From: DATJGF01 sp035495315
GTDB taxonomy: Bacteria; Verrucomicrobiota; Verrucomicrobiia; Limisphaerales; UBA8199
Reading direction: 5' to 3'
DNA: 64,000 nucleotides
NCBI GenBank assembly: GCA_035495315.1
Contig: DATJGF010000196.1
Location: 8,977-72,976 of the forward strand
The notes under the pieces are model-generated. The model worked only from the letters and a program-made list of their open reading frames with translations. It ran no database searches and was not told where the DNA came from. Of the stretch, positions 1 to 7,590 are shown one piece after another (position 1 is the stretch's first letter; the number at the start of each line of letters is the position of its first letter). The position numbers and the translations under genes were made by a program.

Positions 1-746
1 GCAGTGTTTGGCGCAGCTCCCATAATCACCATCACCATCACAATTCGAAGCTGCGGGGTTCCCATATCGGTTCCTACCCCATCATGACCCTCGAGCAGTA
101 TCTCAAAGCGCCCAAAGGCACCCGCTTCAAGTACCTCTTCATGCGGCATCCTTTGACCATTTTGTTTGGGTACCTCTTCGTCTTCATGTACGGGATGTGC
201 CTGTATCCCAGCCTAACCAAACTGCGGCAGCATTATGACTGCCTAATCGCTTTCTTCGTGCATGTCCTCCTCGCGGTGGCGATCACCTGGTTCTTCGGCT
301 GGCCGGCGCTGTTGCTCACCTTGATCGCTCCGCACTTCATTGCGAGTGCCATTGGCAGTTATCTCTTTTACGCTCAACACAACTTCCCCACCGTCACCTT
401 CGGCGACAACGCCTCCTGGTCCTACGAGAAAGCCGCGCTCGAGTCCTCCAGTTTTATGGTCACCGGGCCGCTCCTGGGCTGGTTTACCGCCAATATCGGC
501 TATCACCACCTCCACCATCTCAACTCGCGCATCCCTTTCTACCGCCTCCCCGAGGTCGTCGCTGCCATCCCCGAGTTGCAATCCCCCAAGACCACATCGC
601 TGCATCCTTTGGAAATCGCGCGGTGTCTCCGGCTGAAAGTGTGGGACACCAAAACCCAACGCATGGTAAGTCGGGTGGCCCTCCGTTCCCCGAACCCGCA
701 GCCGCAGGGAAATGCGGCCTTTGCCAGACAAATCTCGGACTTTTAA
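1..746 (+). CDS. Fatty acid desaturase, C-terminal part (5' end outside window)
   Basis: The reading frame is open from base 3 to the stop at 744-746, so the first in-frame ATG at 84 is internal and the true start lies upstream of the window. Near the left edge the frame encodes a histidine run (HNHHHHH), the second His box of membrane di-iron desaturases. Near residue 165 it has the third box, YHHLHHLNSRIPFYRLPE (HXXHH). Hydrophobic segments lie between them (LTILFGYLFVFMYGMCLY; FFVHVLLAVAITWFF; LLLTLIAPHFIASAIGSYLF). In this family the histidines bind the di-iron centre that inserts a double bond into acyl chains at the inner membrane. The exact regioselectivity cannot be read from this part. 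A degenerate lpxD follows 22 bases downstream, so the gene may once have sat beside lipid A genes. Confidence 0.85.
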   Translation, partial: SVWRSSHNHHHHHNSKLRGSHIGSYPIMTLEQYLKAPKGTRFKYLFMRHPLTILFGYLFVFMYGMCLYPSLTKLRQHYDCLIAFFVHVLLAVAITWFFGWPALLLTLIAPHFIASAIGSYLFYAQHNFPTVTFGDNASWSYEKAALESSSFMVTGPLLGWFTANIGYHHLHHLNSRIPFYRLPEVVAAIPELQSPKTTSLHPLEIARCLRLKVWDTKTQRMVSRVALRSPNPQPQGNAAFARQISDF

Positions 747-768
747 TAACCCGCAACTGCGCTATTCT

Positions 769-1257
769 ATGCCCTTCACCGCGGCCGAAATTGCCACGAA
801 ACTTCAGGGCGAACTCGTCGGTAGCGGTTAGGTCCAGTTCACTGGCCTTGCCCCCGCCGACCACGCACGCCGTGGCGAACTCACTTTTGCCGAAAATGCC
901 TCCTACTTCTCCGCCGCCGAACAAAGCCAGGCCCGCCGGCATTGTTTAATCATGGGCAAGGTCGGCTTTGCCGGCAGCACCCACCTGGGCGATTATGTCG
1001 TCGTGGCGTCCCAATCCGGCATCGCCGACCATTTAAAGCTCGGCCATCAGGCCATGGTCGGAGCAAAGTCAGGTGTCATGCGCGACGTTCCCGACGGTGG
1101 TCGGGTGTGGGGTATCCCGGCCGCGCCCGATCGACAAGCCAAACGCCAAATCATCGCGATGCAGCAGCTGCCCGAAATGCTGCAGCGATTGCGGTTACTG
1201 GAACAACAGGTGCAGGAATTTACAGCGCAATGCCGGGATTCAAGCAGCCATGGTTAG
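769..1257 (+). pseudogene. lpxD: lpxD remnant: UDP-3-O-acylglucosamine N-acyltransferase with a nonsense codon and a large internal deletion
   Basis: A single frame from ATG 769 to the stop at 1255-1257 reads as both ends of LpxD. The N-terminal piece starts MPFTAAEIATKLQGELVGSG, meets TAG at 829-831, and continues in frame with GLAPADHARRGELTFAENA, the typical LpxD uridine-binding domain. Around codon 57 (near 940) it jumps to the late hexapeptide-repeat region (SGIADHLKLGHQAMVGAKSG) and the C-terminal helix (DVPDGGRVWGIPAAP, then RLRLLEQQVQEF). Intact LpxD is about 340 residues. Here only about 160 codons remain, so most of the left-handed beta-helix is missing. LpxD adds the second acyl chain in lipid A synthesis, so a functional copy should exist elsewhere if the cell makes lipid A. 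The flanking desaturase and glycosyltransferase genes look intact. Confidence 0.85.
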
Positions 1258-1365
1258 TTCCCGCTCGTTCGCCCGCGGTTGCTCAACATTCGCCTCAGCC
1301 CGCGCGTCGTGCCAACGCTCAACCACCGGCCGGGGTGGTCTCGTCTCGGGTTTGCCCGCAAACAA

Positions 1366-2850
1366 TTACTCCATTGCTGCCAGTAGTTCATCCAACGAGA
1401 GAGTGGCGAAAGTCGTCGCGTAGTCGGACATGGCATAGGGGATAACGAGCCGGCGACCCTGCAACAGGCTGCCGCAGGAGTAGACGACGTTGGGCACGTA
1501 TCCTTCGCGTTCGTTTTCGTTGGGTGTGATCACCGGTTCACGCGACCGGCCAATGACCCGGGTGGGATCATCACGGTCGAGCAGGAACGCGCCAATGCAG
1601 TATTTCCGCATCGGTCCCACCCCGTGGCTAAGCACCAGCCAGCCGGCTTCGGTTTCAATTGGGGATCCACAGTTGCCCAGTTGAATGAATTCCCATGGGA
1701 ACTTGGGCGTCAGCACGCGCTGCGCCGAGTACCAGAAATGCAGGTGGTCGGAATACATCACGTAAATATTTTCGTAATCCTGACGGCTCAGCATCACGTA
1801 GTGACCTTCGATTTTCCTCGGGAAGAGAGCCATGCCCTTGTTTTGCACCGCCGGCCCATTCAGGGTAATAAATTTGAAGTGCAGAAAATCCGGGGTCTCA
1901 ATGAATTGAGGCAGGATCATTTTCCCGTCGTAAGCGGTGTATGTCGCGTAATAGGTGCTCGTGCCGTCGTCGTTGCGGAACAGCACAAACCTCGCGTCTT
2001 CGATGCCATTACTTTGGGACGGGGTAGTGGGGAACAAGACGCGCTCGGACAGCCGGGAGTCGGGCGGGAATTTCACTTCGTAATTTGATTGCGCGAGCAT
2101 CAGGGTTTTTCGGGCGACCGCTTCGGCTTGCTGATCCCGCTCACCCAGTTGTTCCGTGGCCAGACTCACCGCGGCCCGCAGTTCGTGCAGCGTAAAGGAT
2201 TCCCCGAGTTGGTGAAGCGCTTCTCGCGTGAAGTCGCCGACCAATCCCAACTCCCGAAGCTTCCGCTCGAACAGGGCTTTCTCATACGAGGCGTTGGGGA
2301 CCTGCTCCGGTTCAAGCAAGTAACGCGTGGGAGCATTGATAGCGATGTTGCTTTCCGAGTCGAGAGTGCCGGTGCGAAAGGTGATCGAGGAGATATGGCC
2401 TTCACCCGTAGCCCGCAGGCTCAGGACGAAACGCAACGAGCCCGGGGCGAGGTCCGACTGGTCAGGATGGGGCACAATGGAGGGGTTGAACAGCGCCGCC
2501 GCCTCGAGCGAATACTCATGGCTGAAATAGGCGCCCAGCAGCAGCGCCCGTTCTTCCGAAAAATTCGACGCACCGTCCAGCAGCGGGCGGACCAGCTCGA
2601 ACCGGCTTAAAAGAAATCGCTGGGTTTTGGCATGGCGCTCGCCAAACTCGGCCTTGACCCTGGTCCAGAGCGCGCGCACTTCGCTTTCCGGAAGGGCGGT
2701 CACGTTGGCACAAATGCGAAGGGCTCGCTCGGCGGCCGTGGCGGGCGCGGCTCCCGGCGAGTCGTTGGCGAGCAGAAACGGCCGCAACAGGACCCTCGTG
2801 CGGTCGGGATGCAAGACCACTTGCGTTCGCCTGAGATTGGCGGTTTTCAT
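1366..2850 (-). CDS. GH130-family glycosidase / beta-mannoside phosphorylase-like protein
   Basis: The product is 494 residues. I chose the start MKTANLRRTQVVLHPD at 2850 because a longer frame reaching 2922 would run back into the upstream gene, whose stop is at 2864. From about residue 170 the five-bladed propeller features of family GH130 appear: SNGIEDARFVLF (the ED-R signature that aligns sugar and phosphate), YYATYTAYDG, NKGMALFPRKIEGHYVMLSR, IQLGNCGSPIETEAGWLVLSHGVG and REGYVPNVVYSCGSL. GH130 enzymes phosphorolyse or hydrolyse beta-mannosides. Which of the two happens here cannot be told by eye. The helical N-terminal region of about 170 residues is an extension seen in large members. 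It is the second gene of an operon with the glycosyltransferase just upstream (13-base gap), which suggests the two make and recycle the same mannose-containing glycan (inference). Confidence 0.82.
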   Translation of the reverse strand: MKTANLRRTQVVLHPDRTRVLLRPFLLANDSPGAAPATAAERALRICANVTALPESEVRALWTRVKAEFGERHAKTQRFLLSRFELVRPLLDGASNFSEERALLLGAYFSHEYSLEAAALFNPSIVPHPDQSDLAPGSLRFVLSLRATGEGHISSITFRTGTLDSESNIAINAPTRYLLEPEQVPNASYEKALFERKLRELGLVGDFTREALHQLGESFTLHELRAAVSLATEQLGERDQQAEAVARKTLMLAQSNYEVKFPPDSRLSERVLFPTTPSQSNGIEDARFVLFRNDDGTSTYYATYTAYDGKMILPQFIETPDFLHFKFITLNGPAVQNKGMALFPRKIEGHYVMLSRQDYENIYVMYSDHLHFWYSAQRVLTPKFPWEFIQLGNCGSPIETEAGWLVLSHGVGPMRKYCIGAFLLDRDDPTRVIGRSREPVITPNENEREGYVPNVVYSCGSLLQGRRLVIPYAMSDYATTFATLSLDELLAAME

Positions 2851-2863
2851 TGCAAATTGAGAG

Positions 2864-5143
2864 CTAAGAGACCGGCTGGCTAAAAACGGTGACGGCGTTT
2901 TGAGTGAGCCGGAGTTCCGCAAGCGAAAGCAGGAAGGCCAGGGTGGATTCGGCGCCCTGATTCTGGTTTACTCGGTCCACGTGAAGCGCGTCGCGACAAC
3001 CGCCAGTATTGGGTGAATACAATTCCAGCCCCAAATCATTCCAGCCCAGGAACCAATCAAAAGCGCGCTGAGCTTGCTCGTGCCACCAGACTTCGTTCGT
3101 GGACCGATAGGCCTCCAGGCAGGCGGACACCATCGCATGAGCTTCAATCGGCTGCTGATCGAAGTTGGCCCGGGTCCCTCCGCGCGGATAGAAACCATTG
3201 CTGCCAATAGGCCGGAAATCGCCGTTTTCGGCGGTTTGTACCTGGACCAGCCAGCGCAACGCCTCCAACCCACGCTCATACGCTGCCGTGTGGCCAGTCG
3301 CCCGGCCGCTCAGGATCAACGCGTGGGCGAGCTTCGCGTTATCATACGAAAGCACGTCTTCGAACCACGGCCAATCGGGCTGCGCACTGCGGTCAAACAG
3401 ATCCATCAGCCTCATCATGAAAGTTTCGCGAGCCTGTTGAGCGAACCGGTCTCCACTCAAGCGCCGCAGATATTCGTCGATTCCCAATAATGTAAATGCC
3501 CAGGCCCGTGGTGAGGTGAATCCGATGGTCGTCGGCAGAGCGTGCGCGAAGAATTGTCCGCACATGACCTGAAAGCTGCGGTAAGGTGAGCGTCCCACGC
3601 CCAGGCCCAATGCCCAGAGCGCCCGCCCGTGCGAATCTTCTGAGCCCTGTTTGTCCAGCCACCGGCGGTCGAAACTGAGGTGATTGTGAAACCGTTTGGT
3701 TTCCGGGTTAAACGCATGGTGCAGGAACGCCGCGTAGGTGGTGGCCAGCGTTCGCACCCGCTCCGGTTCTTCTTCCATTTCGTCCAACAGCACCGCGAGT
3801 ATGAAACCACGCGCATTGTCATCGGTGCAATAACCCTCGGAAAAATTAGGTACGGCAAACAGGGAATGCTGAAAGAGGCCGGTCGAGTCCGTCATCCGCG
3901 ACAGGTGCTCCAATTTGCAGTCCGGCAGCTCGCGCGGCTGTTCGTCGAGGGTTTTGAAGGCAAAGGATTTTCGCGACAGCACCGCGCGCTCCAGGCGCGC
4001 CAGCTCGAACGACCGCAGGTACAGCTCCGCCACGTTGCTCCAAACCATCTCGCGCCCAAGCCGATAAGCATTCTTGCGGATGGCAGTCCGGCGCATTTCG
4101 TCCGCCAGCAGAGCCTTCACCTCCCGGGCGATCGCTTTCCCATCGCCGAAGGGCACCAGCACCCCGCGATCCTCCGCCAGCAACTCTTGCGCGTACCAGT
4201 AAGGCGTCGAGACGACGACTTTGCCCGCGCCGAAGGCATAGGCCAGTGTGCCAGAAGTAATTTGCGCTTCGTTCAGATAGGGCGTGAGGTAAAGGTCAGC
4301 TGCTCCAATAAACTCTTTCAATTCCTCGAGCTCGACAAAGCGGTTGTAGAAAATGACGTGTTTTTCGACCTTATTCTTCTTCGCGAGCCGTTCGAGGCTC
4401 AGGCGATAGACTTCTCCGTTCTCTCTTACCAGGTTGGGATGTGTCGCTCCCAAAACAATGTAGACAAGCTTGGGAAATTCCGCGACGATTTCCGGCAGGG
4501 CGTTGAGCACGTGTTCGATGCCCTTGTTGGGCGAAAGCAGGCCGAAGGTGAACAAGACCAGCCGGCCTTCGACGCCGAACTGGTCCTTGTAAAAATTCGG
4601 GTCTACGAACGGGATGTCAGGGATGCCGTGCGGGATCAGATCGATCTTGGCCAGGGGCGCCTGGTAAATCTCCTGCAACATGCGCCGCCCGCGCTCGGCC
4701 ATTACCACCAGCCGCGTTGAACGCGCAATCAGTTCCTGCATGACGCGCCGTTGCTCAGTGCTCGGGGTGCCAAGAATGGTGTGCAAGGTGGTCACAATGG
4801 GCATGCGCAACTCCCGCAGCAGCGCCAGCACATGGCTGCCCGAGGGTCCGCCGAAAATGCCAAACTCATGTTGCAGCGAGACCAGGTCGGTGTTGCTGAT
4901 GTTGAGGAAATCAGCCGCCCGGAGATACGACGCCAGGTCCTGTTCCTCGATTTCGAAGCAAACCTCCTTCGGATACTCATAACCACCGGCGATATCATTG
5001 ACCGGGACGGCGAGGCACTGGCTCGACTGATGTTTCTCGGCCACGGCGGAAAGCAGGTCGCGGGTGAACGTCGCAATGCCGCACTTGCGCGGCAGGTAGT
5101 CGCCGAGAAACGCTATCTTTCGGATTTCAGAGGGTTTTTCCAA
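2864..5143 (-). CDS. Glycosyltransferase family 4 fused to a C-terminal helical (alpha/alpha barrel-like) domain
   Basis: The product is 759 residues. Residues about 8-385 form a GT-B fold of family 4. The N-terminal motif YLPRKCGIATFTRDL is followed by LVSLQHEFGIFGG, the hinge region FTFGLLSPNKGIEHVL, and the donor-binding stretch TPYLNEAQITSGTLAYAFGAGK. Residues about 420-750 are a different domain with repeated helix-rich segments (GYCTDDNARGFILAVLL, SEDSHGRALWALGLGVG, GRATGHTAAYERGLEALRWL), resembling alpha/alpha-toroid glycan-active domains. It is followed 13 bases later by the GH130 gene, so the pair probably acts on one mannose-type polysaccharide or glycan store; the substrate is unknown. 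A fragment resembling this protein's N-terminus recurs at about 28.6 kb. No signal peptide or membrane segment is seen, so a cytoplasmic location is likely. Confidence 0.82.
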   Translation of the reverse strand: MEKPSEIRKIAFLGDYLPRKCGIATFTRDLLSAVAEKHQSSQCLAVPVNDIAGGYEYPKEVCFEIEEQDLASYLRAADFLNISNTDLVSLQHEFGIFGGPSGSHVLALLRELRMPIVTTLHTILGTPSTEQRRVMQELIARSTRLVVMAERGRRMLQEIYQAPLAKIDLIPHGIPDIPFVDPNFYKDQFGVEGRLVLFTFGLLSPNKGIEHVLNALPEIVAEFPKLVYIVLGATHPNLVRENGEVYRLSLERLAKKNKVEKHVIFYNRFVELEELKEFIGAADLYLTPYLNEAQITSGTLAYAFGAGKVVVSTPYWYAQELLAEDRGVLVPFGDGKAIAREVKALLADEMRRTAIRKNAYRLGREMVWSNVAELYLRSFELARLERAVLSRKSFAFKTLDEQPRELPDCKLEHLSRMTDSTGLFQHSLFAVPNFSEGYCTDDNARGFILAVLLDEMEEEPERVRTLATTYAAFLHHAFNPETKRFHNHLSFDRRWLDKQGSEDSHGRALWALGLGVGRSPYRSFQVMCGQFFAHALPTTIGFTSPRAWAFTLLGIDEYLRRLSGDRFAQQARETFMMRLMDLFDRSAQPDWPWFEDVLSYDNAKLAHALILSGRATGHTAAYERGLEALRWLVQVQTAENGDFRPIGSNGFYPRGGTRANFDQQPIEAHAMVSACLEAYRSTNEVWWHEQAQRAFDWFLGWNDLGLELYSPNTGGCRDALHVDRVNQNQGAESTLAFLLSLAELRLTQNAVTVFSQPVS

Positions 5144-5247
5144 CAGTTAAGAGCATCCACTGCTTTCGGAGAAATGCCAAACTTTAACTGCCTACCAAAG
5201 CTCGCTTGCTGGGCTGCGGCGGTGGGCAACATGTCACCGGCGGCGCT

Positions 5248-5979
5248 TCACGAGCCGCGATGGCGGGACGAAACTTCGTCACAGTCGTGCTCCGGCACAC
5301 CGGCCCGAGACGTTTCAATGACATCGTGCGCGGCGGCATGGCGCACCAGTCCGGCGGTATTGTGAATCTTGAGCTTGTTCATTAGCTGCTGCCGGTGTTT
5401 CTCGACCGTCTTGACGCTCAGGTTCAGTTCGCCTGCAATCTGTTTGTTGGCATATCCTTCAGCGATGAGCTGCAAGACCTCGGCTTCGCGCAGTGAGAGG
5501 TGGATGCCGGGGACTTGCTCGGCAGAACCCGGCTGCGCTGTCGGAGGAGAGGTCCGAGCGTGTAGCGCATGCGCGACGGCGGGACTGAAATACGCGTTGC
5601 CGTTTTTCACCTCGCGAATCGCAAGCACGAGGTCCGCGGCGGAAGACTGTTTGATTAGGTAGGCGGTGGCGCCGGCCTCGATAGCCTGCCGCGCGTGGGC
5701 ATCCTCGTGATACGTTGAGAGCACCAGCACTTTTGCCGACGGAATGGCTTTGAGAATTTGACGCGTCGCTTCCCAGCCGTTCATCGCGGGCATCGCCAGG
5801 TCCATGACCACGACCTGAGGTCTCAACTCCTGCGCCAGGCGTACTGCTTCACGCCCGGTCCGCGCTTCGGCGATTACCGTGATACCGCTATCGGTTGCCA
5901 GCAACGCCTTGAGTCCTTGCCGCACGATGTCATGGTCGTCAACGAGCAGCACAGTAATGGTTTCGAGCGCAGTATTCAT
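5248..5979 (-). CDS. NarL/FixJ-type response regulator (REC + LuxR HTH)
   Basis: The product is 243 residues. An N-terminal receiver domain shows the acidic pair D14-D15 (LLVDDHDIVRQG), the phospho-acceptor D60 (VVVMDLAMPAMNGWE), a switch Ser/Thr (VLVLSTYHEDAH) and K110 (AYLIKQSS). A LuxR-type helix-turn-helix follows at about residues 161-205 (LSLREAEVLQLIAEGYANKQIAGELN, then VKTVEKH), so phosphorylation should control DNA binding. The tail ends in a short acidic/basic extension (EHDCDEVSSRHRGS). No histidine kinase gene is adjacent, so it is an orphan in this window. It lies 104 bases upstream of the glycosyltransferase start on the same strand and could be transcribed with that operon, but no direct regulatory link is visible. 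Confidence 0.9.
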   Translation of the reverse strand: MNTALETITVLLVDDHDIVRQGLKALLATDSGITVIAEARTGREAVRLAQELRPQVVVMDLAMPAMNGWEATRQILKAIPSAKVLVLSTYHEDAHARQAIEAGATAYLIKQSSAADLVLAIREVKNGNAYFSPAVAHALHARTSPPTAQPGSAEQVPGIHLSLREAEVLQLIAEGYANKQIAGELNLSVKTVEKHRQQLMNKLKIHNTAGLVRHAAAHDVIETSRAGVPEHDCDEVSSRHRGS

Positions 5980-6212
5980 TTTTTTTGGTTTTTCGAGCCC
6001 AATGCTCCTCCCTTACAGCGACCAAATCTATAGGGTCAACGCCCCGCCTACAAACTGACCTCACGCCTTCATTGCTCCTTTGAAAATCTATCCAAAACTG
6101 GTTGCAACCCCGTCGCACGGGAGGTAAGTGTTTTTTGCGCGGCCCGCTGCCGTCGAGGTACACTATTGGTAACCCCCCCCCCACTTTTCGTGCGCCGCCC
6201 AAGAGCAGGGTA

Positions 6213-6476
6213 ATGCCAAGAAACCGTAAGCACCTTGATGGGGCTAGCGCTGTCATAAAAAAAGCGCCCAAACCAAAAGCCAGAAACCGGCCAACACCGC
6301 CCATCTCAAGTAACGGTCCTCAAACCAAGAAAAGCGCTAGGCAACCGGGAACCGGGCTGGCCAACCCGACCAGTTCCGATACTTTTCCCCTCGTCGGCAT
6401 CGGCGCTTCCGCCGGACGGCTCGAGGCCTTCACCGATATTGGTCATTGCTTTCAGTTCACGAGCAGCAGATGCTGA
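6213..6476 (+). pseudogene. 5' remnant of a CheB-CheR chemotaxis fusion gene
   Basis: An 87-codon frame starts at ATG 6213 with a lysine/proline-rich leader and then reads FPLVGIGASAGRLEAFTD. That is the start signature of the CheB methylesterase domain in CheB/CheR/PAS fusion proteins, usually VGIGASAGGLEAF. The frame then diverges and stops at 6474-6476 after only about 20 residues of the domain, whereas full fusion proteins exceed 800 residues. The second glycine of ASAGG is replaced by arginine. It is almost certainly a deleted gene whose first 80-odd codons survive. The next short frame (6480) begins right after its stop. Confidence 0.7.
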
Positions 6477-6479
6477 ACC

Positions 6480-6665
6480 ATGAACAGTCTCCAACACCAC
6501 GGGCTTCACGAAGCCCATAGACAACTTCACCTGCGTATGCAGCGGAGCGGTTTGTCCACGGTCAAAGTTATCGTCACACGCCGAGCCGGAAAAATGAAGT
6601 TTAGTTTCACCGGGTCTGAGGACGAGGTTAAGAAAGCCGAGCAGATTCTCGCACAGTGGAGTTGA
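6480..6665 (+). CDS. Small hypothetical protein (61 residues), possibly a C-terminal gene remnant
   Basis: I do not recognise the family. The first about 27 residues (MNSLQHHGLHEAHRQLHLRM) look non-descript. The last about 33 (VKVIVTRRAGKMKFSFTGSE, then DEVKKAEQILAQW) have a clean beta-beta-alpha pattern with good coding character. That would suit the end of a larger protein joined to the preceding CheB-CheR fragment by a deletion. No convincing ribosome binding site was identified. It may be a non-functional tail rather than a gene. Confidence 0.3.
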   Translation: MNSLQHHGLHEAHRQLHLRMQRSGLSTVKVIVTRRAGKMKFSFTGSEDEVKKAEQILAQWS

Positions 6666-6737
6666 CTGTCGCGTGTGGTGGGGCGTCGGGTAGGCCGTCG
6701 GAATCGGTGTCGGCGTTGAGCACTTCTTTAGCTTCGC

Positions 6738-7007
6738 CTACCTCGGTCCCCAGCCTTTGGGACGGCTGCCCTGTTGTGTTGGTCGTTTGAGCGGGATAAG
6801 GTCGGGCATCTGGAAGCTCATGCGGCCTTCGATAAGTTCCAGCAGCGCCGTATCCGCCGTGCTCAAATTGCCGCCACCTATGATCAGCGGCCGGCGTTCG
6901 GTGCCGATGCCGGAGTTCAACTGCCGAACTCGACTTGAGATCAAATTGACAAGCACATGGCGGTTAGCCACGTTTTCCAACGCTCTTTGGACCAGGGCAG
7001 CATTCAT
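6738..7007 (-). CDS. rpoZ: DNA-directed RNA polymerase omega subunit
   Basis: The product is 89 residues. The N-terminal pattern (MNAALVQRALENVANRHVLV, NLISSRVRQLNSG) followed by ADTALLELIEGRMSFQ matches the omega subunit of verrucomicrobial type: a helix with the SxRVRQL motif, then the helix that clamps the beta-prime C-terminus. Omega aids assembly and stability of RNA polymerase. Length and gap-free alignment to the family pattern suggest it is intact. Its ATG overlaps the stop codon of the upstream OsmC-like gene by four bases (ATGA), so translation of the two is probably coupled, which makes the upstream frame a real expressed gene. The proline/glycine-rich tail after about residue 75 is variable. 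Confidence 0.8.
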   Translation of the reverse strand: MNAALVQRALENVANRHVLVNLISSRVRQLNSGIGTERRPLIIGGGNLSTADTALLELIEGRMSFQMPDLIPLKRPTQQGSRPKGWGPR

Positions 7008-7441
7008 GAGTCGCGGGTAAGTTTGGCGCGCATGGAAATATTGGTGTTAAGCGCGCGGGAAATGGGGCAATTCGCCTTGGCTTGGAGGGCGGCGTCAACG
7101 AAATCGCATTCTGCGGCTTTCGGCACTCGCGCCGTCACATCTAAATCGATCTGCGTCAAAGTCCATTCCTGGGAGATATATTCCATCTGAACCGTCGCCG
7201 TCGTATCGATTTGCCTTGCATGATAGCCGGCCTCCTCCAGCTCGTTGGCGAGCGTTAGTGAGAAGCTGCCGGCATGGGCGGCGGCGATTAACTCCGGCGG
7301 GTTGACGCCTCGTCGTTTGAGGTCTCTATGTTTAGGGCAGAGGGTCATCTGCAAGGCCGAGCGGGATGTGTAGTTGGGCGCTTTGGCACGCTGTCCTTTC
7401 CCCAACCAACGAACCGACGCCTGGCGCGTATAGGGTTTCAT
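7004..7441 (-). CDS. OsmC/Ohr-family protein with the peroxidatic cysteine replaced by serine
   Basis: The product is 145 residues. The OsmC-family signature NPPELIAAAHAGSFSLTLAN is present, as is the second conserved region ALQAKANCPISRAL. OsmC proteins reduce organic hydroperoxides with two cysteines. The first, in HA[AG]CFS, is Ser59 here, while the second survives as Cys125. Peroxidase activity by the usual mechanism is therefore not expected. Residues about 20-47 (including CPKHRDLKRR) do not follow the usual OsmC pattern before NPEEL, so this region may also be altered. The stop overlaps the rpoZ start (ATGA). A LysR-type regulator is divergently transcribed from the other side of a 149-base intergenic region that holds a candidate LysR operator. 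Confidence 0.72.
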   Translation of the reverse strand: MKPYTRQASVRWLGKGQRAKAPNYTSRSALQMTLCPKHRDLKRRGVNPPELIAAAHAGSFSLTLANELEEAGYHARQIDTTATVQMEYISQEWTLTQIDLDVTARVPKAAECDFVDAALQAKANCPISRALNTNISMRAKLTRDS

Positions 7442-7496
7442 CGCCCTCAGTTTGGACCGGTGTTCACCCTCACGCTAATACTTAGAAACTAGCTGG

Positions 7497-7517
7497 CCGA
7501 TAGCTTTCGCGTATCGG
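7497..7517. promoter_or_regulatory. Candidate LysR-type operator between osmC-like and lysR genes
   Basis: CCGATA and TATCGG form a perfect inverted repeat separated by nine bases. The inner ATA-N9-TAT contains the T-N11-A core typical of LysR-family binding sites. It lies 74 bases before the LysR ATG and about 55 bases before the osmC-like start, where an autoregulatory site would be expected. Seen by eye only, with no binding evidence. Confidence 0.5.
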
Positions 7518-7590
7518 GGCCGGAGTGCGTCCGGGGCGTCCGCTCCGCCGTTGCTAACGCAAACAAAGCTGTTAAACTGCCGCCCACGTT

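Noticed and set aside
3680..4720. Long open frame on the forward strand (346 codons) opposite the glycosyltransferase
   Set aside because: It is antisense to a clearly coding family 4 glycosyltransferase and has no domain pattern; it is explained by the codon bias of the real gene.
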